This document shows, in pieces, positions 57,519 to 64,000 of a DNA stretch of 64,000 nt; positions within the stretch are counted from its first letter, which is position 1, and the number at the start of each line of letters is the position of its first letter. The stretch comes from Sulfurovum lithotrophicum (GTDB lineage: Bacteria > Campylobacterota > Campylobacteria > Campylobacterales > Sulfurovaceae): contig NZ_CP011308.1 in the NCBI RefSeq assembly GCF_000987835.1, positions 434,001 to 498,000 on the forward strand, in the 5' to 3' direction. The notes beneath the pieces are model-generated. The model had not been told where the DNA came from. It saw only the letters and a program-made list of their open reading frames with translations, and searched no databases. The position numbers were made by a program, and so were the translations under genes.

Positions 57519-58528
57519 GATGTCGCCTTGTCTGTACTGCCCGGGTAGTTGTATTTATCTACAGGAAGAGCAAGTGTCTCTTTTAAAAAGAGGTTTCCTT
57601 TGGAAAACTTTTGAGTGAGTCTTGTCCTGATTTCCTCTGTCATTGTCAATTCTTTGTCTCCTTTTTCTTTTAAGAACCGTTCGATAGTACGATTTATTCT
57701 GCTGTGGTCCAACTTGTGTAGAAATGACTTTGATATATATTTTTCTTTCAGTGTCCTGTAGGTATTGAATCTGTTTGACACCCCTTTATTCTCATGTGCT
57801 TCTTTAAGAAGGTTGTATGTCTCGTTAGCAGAAATTCCCATGAATGAAGAGATATCATCGGCAAATTTTCTTTTTTCGAACACCAGGTCTTCAAATAAAA
57901 AGACGCCGACCCTGTCCTTACCGAATAGCTTCTGATAGTAGCGAATAATCTTGTCGTATTCCAGCATGGATATCTGTTTGATACTTTGATCCCAATAGAT
58001 CATTTTGACCCATTTGTCAAATTCCATCGGTATGGATGTGTCAAAGCATCTGGGGTCGAAAGGTCTGTCTCTGTACTGCGACCTGAGCCATTCGATCTGG
58101 TTTCTGAGAATGATGATGATCTTTGCCTCCGGAAAGAAGGCATGAAGACGTTGTGCTTTCACACCATTGTCCTTATGGGCGTAAAATACCGAGGCAAATC
58201 GTTCGTTGCTCAAAACGATCTTTCTGTCCCGTACCCGTTCCTGATCCGTTATATAGGGACGTACGCTTTTGCTATAGAGTACCGTAGTGTCATTGTAATC
58301 ATACTCTATGCTGTCCATCTGTATGAGGTTGTCATAGAATGTACGGAGATACGGATCTTTCTCATACAGGGAAGCTTCATGTGCTTCTTCTGTATCGATA
58401 CCTATATTCGTCCCCGGGTACAATCCCAGATTGAATAGTTGTGAATGTTTGTGGAACAGGTGTTTCTGCAGGGTGGTACTCGCAGCTTTCGGATAACCGA
58501 TATGGATCAGGATATTGTTTCCCATCAT
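57515..58528 (-). CDS. Sulfotransferase-like protein 2
   Basis: The 337-residue protein has a clear PAPS P-loop IGYPKAASTTLQKHLF (10-25) and the second phosphate element IIIILRNQIEWLRSQYRD near 137-154. The middle holds NERFASVFYAH and VFLFEDL, also frequent in bacterial sulfotransferases. It overlaps the GT4 by four bases and is separated from the third sulfotransferase by three. Likely role is transfer of sulfate from PAPS to a sugar hydroxyl. Start may be the second Met. Confidence 0.78.
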   Translation of the reverse strand: MMGNNILIHIGYPKAASTTLQKHLFHKHSQLFNLGLYPGTNIGIDTEEAHEASLYEKDPYLRTFYDNLIQMDSIEYDYNDTTVLYSKSVRPYITDQERVRDRKIVLSNERFASVFYAHKDNGVKAQRLHAFFPEAKIIIILRNQIEWLRSQYRDRPFDPRCFDTSIPMEFDKWVKMIYWDQSIKQISMLEYDKIIRYYQKLFGKDRVGVFLFEDLVFEKRKFADDISSFMGISANETYNLLKEAHENKGVSNRFNTYRTLKEKYISKSFLHKLDHSRINRTIERFLKEKGDKELTMTEEIRTRLTQKFSKGNLFLKETLALPVDKYNYPGSTDKATS

Positions 58529-58531
58529 CCG

Positions 58532-59158
58532 CTACCCGATATGAAAGTCATAGTCAAACAATTCGAAATCTTTTTGATAAAGCCTGTATACCGTTTCCTG
58601 CATATCTTCGGTATACAATGTTCTGTAATCTTTTTTATTCGATGTTTTATTCTGATGAGAGAGATGAACTGGGATACCCAATGTGTCGGCTACATGGGAA
58701 AAATCATTGTGGAGCGTTTCAAATTTTCCTATATAATCCACAATAATCTCTCCTTTTTGGTCACAGACATATTTGTATTGCGGAATGAAGTGTGTCCATT
58801 TCAGGACTTTTTCTCTGAAGACCTCATTTTGCAGGTTTTGGATGAAATGTGTGAAGTCCTCTATGGCGGACAAATTCTCTTCCGACCATTTCTTATCGAA
58901 CTCATTCCGTCCTCCGTTCTTTAGAAAGAAGAAAGCGGATGCCAGGCGGTCGTAAGGATTTCGCACAAATGAGAATTTGAAATAATCGTTGAACTTCTGT
59001 TTGTCTTCGCCTTTGTACATCAACGCCCATTTGTGACCGACCTTTTCCCGGAACAATGCCTCTTCTATACTGATGCCCGCCACCTTCGGAATATGGATAT
59101 AGATACATTTACATAGATCGTTATAAGGTTTGAAAATAGATATTTTTTTTTCCTTCAT
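58532..59158 (-). CDS. Sulfotransferase family 2 protein
   Basis: The 208-residue protein matches the Sulfotransfer_2 pattern of carbohydrate sulfotransferases: IYIHIPKVAGISIEEALF (19-36) as PAPS loop, KFSFVRNPYDRLASAFFFL (61-79) for 3'-phosphate binding, and DYIGKFETLHNDF near 141-153. It directly follows wzt with no gap. Together with the other two it predicts a sulfated exported polysaccharide. PAPS-forming genes are not in the window. Confidence 0.83.
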   Translation of the reverse strand: MKEKKISIFKPYNDLCKCIYIHIPKVAGISIEEALFREKVGHKWALMYKGEDKQKFNDYFKFSFVRNPYDRLASAFFFLKNGGRNEFDKKWSEENLSAIEDFTHFIQNLQNEVFREKVLKWTHFIPQYKYVCDQKGEIIVDYIGKFETLHNDFSHVADTLGIPVHLSHQNKTSNKKDYRTLYTEDMQETVYRLYQKDFELFDYDFHIG

Positions 59159-60511
59159 TCAGCTGTCCTTTTCCAGTAGCCGGTAGTCCGGTACCTGCTG
59201 GAGCGAAACGATCCCGTGAACTGTATGGGAAAGAGGCAGGACTTTGAAGGCCAGGCCGTCGATGACCCGGTTCAGTAGTTGTCTCTCTCCGTCTAGCATG
59301 TAGGTTGTACCCGCATTGGCATAATATACGCCTGCTGTCAGCAAACAGATGAATTCCCATTTTGCAGCATAGGTATCGCCACTATGAGCTTCTTCGATGA
59401 GCATATCGTAATTCAAACTTCCCGTCGATGTGATCTGAAACCCCTTTTCATTCTGTATGCTCATTCCGAATGCCACCTCTTCACACGTTTCCTTGAATGT
59501 GAGTTGATAGCAATAGTAATACTTTTCTCCGTGTACCAGCGCATTCACTGTTTCGCCTTCAATGGTTTCGATACGGATGTCCGCTATTTCCACTTTGCTA
59601 TCATCATAGACCGTTCTTGATTTTGGAGTAAAGTTGGGAATGAAATATGGGTGATCACCTTTCTTTTCCGAATTTTCTGATCTGTCGGAAGGTTTTTTTC
59701 TTTCAACACTCTGTTTTGCAGTTTTTGCTTTTTTGGTCCTCTGCAGAGAATGTTTCAGCTCCTTCTGTTGCTGTTTTGGTGCAAAGAGAAATTTTTCATA
59801 ATGTGTCGTAACTGTTTTTGCGTCAGCATCGAGCAATATGTTCCCGTCAGACAGGAAGATAGCTCTAGTACACAACTGTTTGATGGAGTTGGCATCATGT
59901 GAAACGTACAGGATGGTCTTGCCACTTTGAAAGAATTCTTCCATCTTGGCATAACATTTGCGTTTGAACAGTACATCACCTACCGCAAGTACTTCATCGA
60001 GTATCAGTATTTCCGGGTCTATGTGTACGGCCACGGCAAAACCGAGCCTGGATTTCATGCCGCTTGAGTATGTCTTCAGTGGCTGGTAGATGAAATCACC
60101 GATATCGGCAAACGCGAGGATGTCATCAAGCTTCTCTGCTATCTCCTCTCTGCAGAATCCCAGAATAGTCCCGTAGAAAAAGATATTCTGCATCCCTGTG
60201 AACTCAGGGTTGAATCCCGAACCGAGTTCCAGCAGGGCGGAGATCTTTCCGTTGACCGCAATGGAGCCTTCATCAGGGGTAAGGACCCCGGTGATCAGCT
60301 TGAGCAGGGTCGACTTTCCGCTTCCGTTCTTACCCACGATACCGAGGATCTCCCCTTTTTGTATTTGGAGGTTAAGGTTTCTGGTAGCATAGAACTTTTT
60401 ATGATACTGTTTCCCACTGAAGCTCAGTGCCTCTTTCAGTCTGTCTTTGGGGGAGTTATACAGTTTGTAATACTTCGAAACATTTCTGATCGATATGGCA
60501 ATATCGTTCAT
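59159..60511 (-). CDS. wzt: Wzt-type ABC transporter ATPase with glycan-binding domain
   Basis: The 450-residue protein has an ATPase domain (1-250) with Walker A VGKNGSGKSTLL near 59-70, signature YSSGMKSRLGFA near 148-159 and Walker B ILILDEVLAVGD, the last typical of O-antigen/teichoic acid exporters. A Lys/Ser-rich linker (about 255-290) leads to a beta-rich Wzt_C-like domain (about 300-435), which in known systems recognises the glycan end. The Wzm permease gene overlaps it by one base. Export of a finished polymer across the inner membrane is predicted. Confidence 0.92.
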   Translation of the reverse strand: MNDIAISIRNVSKYYKLYNSPKDRLKEALSFSGKQYHKKFYATRNLNLQIQKGEILGIVGKNGSGKSTLLKLITGVLTPDEGSIAVNGKISALLELGSGFNPEFTGMQNIFFYGTILGFCREEIAEKLDDILAFADIGDFIYQPLKTYSSGMKSRLGFAVAVHIDPEILILDEVLAVGDVLFKRKCYAKMEEFFQSGKTILYVSHDANSIKQLCTRAIFLSDGNILLDADAKTVTTHYEKFLFAPKQQQKELKHSLQRTKKAKTAKQSVERKKPSDRSENSEKKGDHPYFIPNFTPKSRTVYDDSKVEIADIRIETIEGETVNALVHGEKYYYCYQLTFKETCEEVAFGMSIQNEKGFQITSTGSLNYDMLIEEAHSGDTYAAKWEFICLLTAGVYYANAGTTYMLDGERQLLNRVIDGLAFKVLPLSHTVHGIVSLQQVPDYRLLEKDS

Positions 60512-61317
60512 TATGCCACCTCTGCAAAGTGTGGCCTGAGCCTTTTGAATACGGTAATGCCGGACCAGAGCATTACTGCCGTGAAGGTCCAGTAGTAGAG
60601 GGTTTCATACGGTTTTTCCCAAAAACCGATATGGTTGATGATAGAATCCCTGTACCCTTCTACAATATAGACGGCGGGATTGAGTTTGATGATCCACTGA
60701 TACCGTTCCGGAATTCTGGAAAGATCCCAGAAGATGGGTGTAAGCCAGAAACCGAAGGTAACAAGGACGCCGACGAACTTGGAGATGTCCGGTACGAAGA
60801 TATTGGTCGATGAGGTCAGCCACCCGATACCGAGGAGCAAAGCAAGCATGGCGGTGAAGTAGTAAATGATCTGCAGGGTATAGAGGGTAGGGTATATGCC
60901 GTTCAGTGCGGCAATGAAGATCGCGATGAAAATAAAAAAGAGATGCGGTATGGAGGAGCTCATCAGCTTGACGATAGGTAGTATACTGAGCCGGAAATCG
61001 ACTTTTTTCAGGAGGAAAGCATGTTTTTTGATAATGGCTGCCCCCGCATTCAGATTTTCAGCAAGGTACATCCATGCGATCATACCGCCGATAAGATAAA
61101 CAGCAAAAGGCACGCCTTCACTGCCTCCACCGCTTTTGAAACCCATGGTGAAAACGAGGTAGAGTACGCCAATAAAAAGCAGGGGTTGGAGATAGACCCA
61201 GACAACGCCAAGATAGGATCCCATATACTGCTGCTGGAAATCACGCTTCGCCAATTCAAAGAGTATATCACGCTTATTGTAAATATCATGCAGGAAGTTT
61301 TGGGTTCGTTTAATCAT
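60511..61317 (-). CDS. wzm: Wzm-type polysaccharide ABC permease
   Basis: The 268-residue ABC-2 permease has six hydrophobic segments and the family opening ELAKRDFQQQYMGSYLGVVWVYLQPLLF near 20-48. SSTNIFVPDISKFVGVLVTFGFWLTPIFW near 170-198 is also characteristic. It works with Wzt. It heads the operon wzm-wzt-two sulfotransferases-GT4-GT2-GT2-sulfotransferase. No ribosome site precedes the ATG and the promoter is close, so its leader is short. Confidence 0.93.
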   Translation of the reverse strand: MIKRTQNFLHDIYNKRDILFELAKRDFQQQYMGSYLGVVWVYLQPLLFIGVLYLVFTMGFKSGGGSEGVPFAVYLIGGMIAWMYLAENLNAGAAIIKKHAFLLKKVDFRLSILPIVKLMSSSIPHLFFIFIAIFIAALNGIYPTLYTLQIIYYFTAMLALLLGIGWLTSSTNIFVPDISKFVGVLVTFGFWLTPIFWDLSRIPERYQWIIKLNPAVYIVEGYRDSIINHIGFWEKPYETLYYWTFTAVMLWSGITVFKRLRPHFAEVA

Positions 61318-61330
61318 AAGATATTATACA

Positions 61331-61360
61331 CTTATAATGTTGAATATTGAATGTTTGCAA
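61331..61360 (-). promoter_or_regulatory. Promoter candidate for the wzm-wzt operon
   Basis: Reverse-strand TTGCAA (61360-61355) and TATAAG (61336-61331) are spaced by 18 bases. A further TATAAT at 61328-61323 is too near the ATG. The leader would be under ten bases. Confidence 0.45.
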
Positions 61361-61365
61361 GAGCC

Positions 61366-61382
61366 TCCCGCCCCTGGCGGGA
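61366..61382. terminator. GC-rich hairpin after the S74 gene
   Basis: TCCCGCC and GGCGGGA form a perfect 7-bp stem with a three-base loop, eight bases after the S74 stop on the reverse strand. No T-run follows. It may end transcription or protect the RNA end. Confidence 0.5.
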
Positions 61383-61389
61383 AGAAGTT

Positions 61390-62715
61390 TTATTTCTGGT
61401 TCAAAGAGACCTTCTCTTTCGTGCTTCTCGAAGTGTCAAGTGCAAGGTTGGTCAGAATGGACTCCATCATGGCGACTTTTTTCTCCATTTTTTCCAGTCT
61501 GGCGATCTTTTCCTGAGCCTCTTTCAGTTCTTTTCTCGTCTGGGAAAGTACTTTGTCCTGCTCCTGAACGACCTTGGTCAGCAAAGCTGTCACTTCAGCC
61601 GAGTCAAACGTCTTTCTTGAAGGCATGGCAACAAGCTCGGGGACATCTTCCGCAATGAAACCGACTACAGGTTCGCCTTTCTGCGCCTTGTATTCGTAAC
61701 TTACAGGCTGGAGTTTGTGGAAAGCATCCATCGCTGCCTGTGTGTCGAGCGGTTTGATGTCCGTTTTGAGCTCTCTGCTCGATGCGGTGACAAGGTGGCC
61801 GTTCTCAAAGACGGTCACCCCGCCCATTTTGACTCTTGCATTGCGAAAATCTGTTGTAGTGTTATAAACGTTGAATTCATTTCCTCCGGTATTTCTTTTC
61901 GTTGCACTGAATGAATTACCGTTGTCATTGAGCCTGAAATCCCATCTGAGGTTGTCACGGCTGTTGACCAGTGAAAAACCTACTTCGGAGTTTGCGGCTG
62001 CGTTGGTGTTGTAACTCTCAAGTACCAGCCCCTGGTGCAGCCATGCAGTTGAGGAACCTGTCCAGGATGAGGTAATTGTATCGGTGTTACGTAGGGTCCC
62101 CCCCACATCAAGTTTGGCACTAGGGCTAAAACCGACCCCTATACCAACATCCCCGTTTGCAAGCATATAGAAGTTATTGGCGGGAGCATTTGTATTCAAT
62201 GTAAATACTCTATTTACAGACCCCCCAATATTAAACCAATCGTTATTGTTATCCAGATACCATGTACTAGTTCCATTAGTCATACCAATATCACCTCCAC
62301 CGGCTACATGTAATGGATACGATGGAGTCGTTGTCCCGATCCCTACACGATCTGCAGATCTATCGACAAAGACAGAACCGTCTGCAAGGCTGATATCACC
62401 TGCTGTGTCTACAATGAAGCTGTTTTCATTGTATAATGAATGAGTAATAGAAAAGACCGTTGTATAATCGTGATTGGTGTCATCTACATCATCAATCATT
62501 GTAATACTGCTTCCTCGACTATCATTTGGAGATGTTGCACGAAGATACCATTCCTGGTCGGTACCATAAGTTGTTTGATCAAAATACACATATTGAAACG
62601 CGCTTGTCGATTGAATATCTGCTCTATCCGTTAGAACAGTAGCATTTCCTTGTGATAAAATACTTACTGATGCAATCATAATGGATGCAAGTGTTGAAAT
62701 TTGTAAATTTTTCAT
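61390..62715 (-). CDS. Secreted protein with peptidase S74 (endosialidase chaperone) domain
   Basis: The 441-residue protein has a signal peptide (about 1-25, cut near GNA-TV). Beta-rich repeats contain VGIGTTTP (124-131) and VGIGVGFSP (190-198), as in tail-spike stems. The S74 intramolecular chaperone begins near 310 with S312-S-R-E-L-K317, keeping the Ser-x4-Lys pair of the self-cleaving family, and GFIAEDVPELV follows. A coiled coil occupies about 383-425. In phage spikes this domain trimerises the stem and then cuts itself off. No other phage genes are near, so it is likely a cellular surface or released protein. It shares a unit with the small secreted protein upstream. Confidence 0.8.
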   Translation of the reverse strand: MKNLQISTLASIMIASVSILSQGNATVLTDRADIQSTSAFQYVYFDQTTYGTDQEWYLRATSPNDSRGSSITMIDDVDDTNHDYTTVFSITHSLYNENSFIVDTAGDISLADGSVFVDRSADRVGIGTTTPSYPLHVAGGGDIGMTNGTSTWYLDNNNDWFNIGGSVNRVFTLNTNAPANNFYMLANGDVGIGVGFSPSAKLDVGGTLRNTDTITSSWTGSSTAWLHQGLVLESYNTNAAANSEVGFSLVNSRDNLRWDFRLNDNGNSFSATKRNTGGNEFNVYNTTTDFRNARVKMGGVTVFENGHLVTASSRELKTDIKPLDTQAAMDAFHKLQPVSYEYKAQKGEPVVGFIAEDVPELVAMPSRKTFDSAEVTALLTKVVQEQDKVLSQTRKELKEAQEKIARLEKMEKKVAMMESILTNLALDTSRSTKEKVSLNQK

Positions 62716-62719
62716 GACC

Positions 62720-63091
62720 TTATTCCTTCTCTTTAGTATCTGTTGTCATCTGAGCATTTCTAACCTCTACCGAACCGCCGGCATAGTCACTTTTGGCTCC
62801 TGTTGCTTTATTGGCCGAGGCAATTGCCTTCTCCACTTTGGGAACGACCCTTACATTATATCTGTAGGCACCGTCCGGACCGGAAGGTGTCCAGCTGAAA
62901 GAATTGCCTTCATATGTCTTATTGACGATGACTTCGCCATTGGGTCCCATGACTTTGGCAATGACCGTACCGCTTATGTCTGACGTAATGGTCAGACTTC
63001 CGTTCGTCTTTTCTACCGTCATTTCTGCAAATGCACCCACACTTGCAACTGCTCCTATGAGCAAACATTTTAATAAAAAATTTCGTTTCAT
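62720..63091 (-). CDS. Small secreted protein, Ig-like fold possible
   Basis: The 123-residue protein has a signal peptide (about 1-22, ending GAFA). The mature part is beta-rich with GTVIAKVMGPNGEVIVN and SWTPSGPDGAYRYNVRV, a pattern like small Ig-like domains (FlgD-like or related). The last 35 residues are Ala/Lys/Thr-rich. I do not recognise a named family. Four bases separate it from the S74 gene and a candidate sigma-54 promoter lies upstream, so the two proteins are likely made together. AAAGGAG precedes the ATG. Confidence 0.7.
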   Translation of the reverse strand: MKRNFLLKCLLIGAVASVGAFAEMTVEKTNGSLTITSDISGTVIAKVMGPNGEVIVNKTYEGNSFSWTPSGPDGAYRYNVRVVPKVEKAIASANKATGAKSDYAGGSVEVRNAQMTTDTKEKE

Positions 63092-63137
63092 ACTAACTCC
63101 TTTTAGTTTATTACAATTATATTATGACATAAAAATG

Positions 63138-63154
63138 TGCCAAAAATGTGCCAA
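63138..63154 (-). promoter_or_regulatory. Candidate sigma-54 (RpoN) promoter
   Basis: Reverse-strand TTGGCACATTTTTGGCA has GG and GC exactly ten bases apart, matching the -24/-12 pattern TGGCACG-N4-TTGCA at all but two positions. It predicts a start near 63127 and a leader of about 36 bases before the small secreted protein. No sigma-70 box at good spacing competes. In Campylobacterota sigma-54 mainly serves flagellar genes. Confidence 0.55.
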
Positions 63155-63335
63155 AACAGTAAAAAAACAAAAAAAACAGCCTGAGAGGATATTGAAGTCA
63201 GGTTATCATCAAATTTAATTATGATTTTATGTGAAAAACAAGACGGAATATTATAAATCTATAATATTCCTTTTGAAAAAGTAAATGGAATAGAGAATGA
63301 GAAGGTTCTTTGGGTGATATACAGGTACCCGAGGG

Positions 63336-64000
63336 TCAACTTTGTTCTTTGTACCACTGATACATCTTCTCTATGCCTTCCGTCAGGCCGATGCTGTGTT
63401 GCCATCCCAGTCCATGAAGCTTGGAAACATCTGTCAGCTTCTTCATGGTTCCGTCGGGTTTGTCCGTATTGAAATAGAGCTCCCCTTTGAAGCCGACGAT
63501 CCCTTTAATGGTCTCTGCCAGTTCTTTGATGGAGATATCCACACCGGTACCGATATTGATGTGGGTGTTCCTGACCTCCTGGTTTTTGACTTCGGTGGGA
63601 GTACAGGTAGTGTTAGCGCCTTCAGAAACGCTGTAGGTATCTTTGAAGTCACGGTTCTCCATAAGGAAAACGCAGGCATCTGCCATATCTTCAGACCAGA
63701 GGAATTCCCGCATCGGTTTTCCGGAACCCCAGATCTCCACTCTGTTGCCGTCAACACCGAATTTTGCCAGATACTCTTTTGCCTCATCGATGCTTTCTGC
63801 CTTTAGGTCCTTGACCACTTCTTCCTCTTTGCCTTCGTTGAGAAGTTTCGCGCAGTGGATCTTTCTGATGAGTGCCGGAAGTACATGGGACTTCTCAAGA
63901 TCGAAGTTGTCGTTGGGGCCGTAAAGGTTGGTCGGCATGACGGAGATATAGTTGGTTCCGTACTGCAGGTTGTAACTCTCACACATCTTGATACCCGCGA
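63336..64000 (-). CDS. fcl: GDP-L-fucose synthase, C-terminal part (partial)
   Basis: The frame is open to the right edge, so the 5' part is outside. GDP-L-fucose synthase (GDP-4-keto-6-deoxymannose epimerase/reductase) makes GDP-L-fucose from the Gmd product. The visible 220 residues begin AGIKMCESYNLQYG after the active-site Tyr-Lys region and contain VMPTNLYGPNDNFD, a Glu/Lys-rich insertion of about 30 residues, EIWGSGKPMREFLWSEDMADA and INIGTGVDISIKELAE. It suggests fucose in a surface glycan, matching the neighbouring locus. The insertion is seen in some members of the family. gmd is not visible. Confidence 0.88.
   Translation of the reverse strand, partial: AGIKMCESYNLQYGTNYISVMPTNLYGPNDNFDLEKSHVLPALIRKIHCAKLLNEGKEEEVVKDLKAESIDEAKEYLAKFGVDGNRVEIWGSGKPMREFLWSEDMADACVFLMENRDFKDTYSVSEGANTTCTPTEVKNQEVRNTHINIGTGVDISIKELAETIKGIVGFKGELYFNTDKPDGTMKKLTDVSKLHGLGWQHSIGLTEGIEKMYQWYKEQS

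Noticed and set aside
61390-62715. S74 gene as evidence of a prophage
   Set aside because: No capsid, tail, terminase, integrase or lysis genes are present, and the protein has a Sec signal peptide.

Overview
The window is a gene-dense, moderately AT-rich chromosomal segment from a Campylobacterota (epsilonproteobacterial) organism, most like Sulfurovum or a close marine relative. This rests on protein content and gene order: an orphan regulator that matches Helicobacter HsrA through its DNA-binding domain, the order lpxC / tsaB-like / thrB / ylxR / infB / rbfA / rimP, the order prmA-ftsH-pssA, and the waaC-lpxL-...-waaF-gmhA and hldE-hldD-gmhB heptose/LPS sets. The genus is an inference. I saw no prophage, insertion sequence, CRISPR array or rRNA gene.

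Layout. 1-6.1 kb: the 5' part of pta (cut by the window edge), a large protein with a (p)ppGpp-synthetase-like domain, Ppx/GppA phosphatase, a 2[4Fe-4S] ferredoxin and the HsrA-type orphan regulator. 6.2-11.6 kb: folB-plsY, then divergently nadA-nadC, a DHH phosphoesterase and an M23 endopeptidase. 11.6-20.9 kb: a long forward run for lipid A, threonine, translation-factor, riboflavin, quinone-methylation and DNA-repair genes (lpxC to xseA). 21-25.3 kb: a PAS-GGDEF-EAL protein, groESL behind a HAIR-like operator, and a glutaredoxin. 25.3-33.7 kb: tRNA(CAU), serS, then reverse-strand leuA with a leucine-rich leader peptide, pssA, ftsH, prmA, hisA and hisH. 33.8-45.8 kb: LPS core assembly (waaC, lpxL, ligase-like, GT9, two GT2, waaF, gmhA, msbA-like, hldE, hldD, gmhB). 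45.8-61.3 kb: a reverse-strand surface-polysaccharide locus with a WbaP-type initiating transferase, seven glycosyltransferases, an acetyltransferase, an MBOAT/SGNH-like pair, three sulfotransferase-like proteins and a Wzm/Wzt exporter. 61.4-63.1 kb: a secreted S74 (endosialidase-chaperone) protein and a small secreted protein behind a candidate sigma-54 promoter. 63.3-64 kb: 3' part of a GDP-L-fucose synthase gene.

How the parts work together. The heptose genes make ADP-heptose for the inner core built by WaaC/WaaF. LpxC and LpxL act on lipid A, an MsbA-like flippase exports it, and the Wzm/Wzt locus makes a second glycan whose enzymes predict acetylation, another acylation and sulfation. 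Many genes overlap by 1-26 bases, so translation is probably coupled within these operons.

The most notable non-coding signals are: a structured repeat placed directly after the stop codons of rimP and groEL whose hairpin stems differ but remain paired; a leu leader peptide; a HAIR-like heat-shock operator; inverted heptanucleotide repeats after nadA; REP-like GTAGGGTG palindromes; a candidate AUU start codon for the MBOAT gene; and the sigma-54-type promoter.
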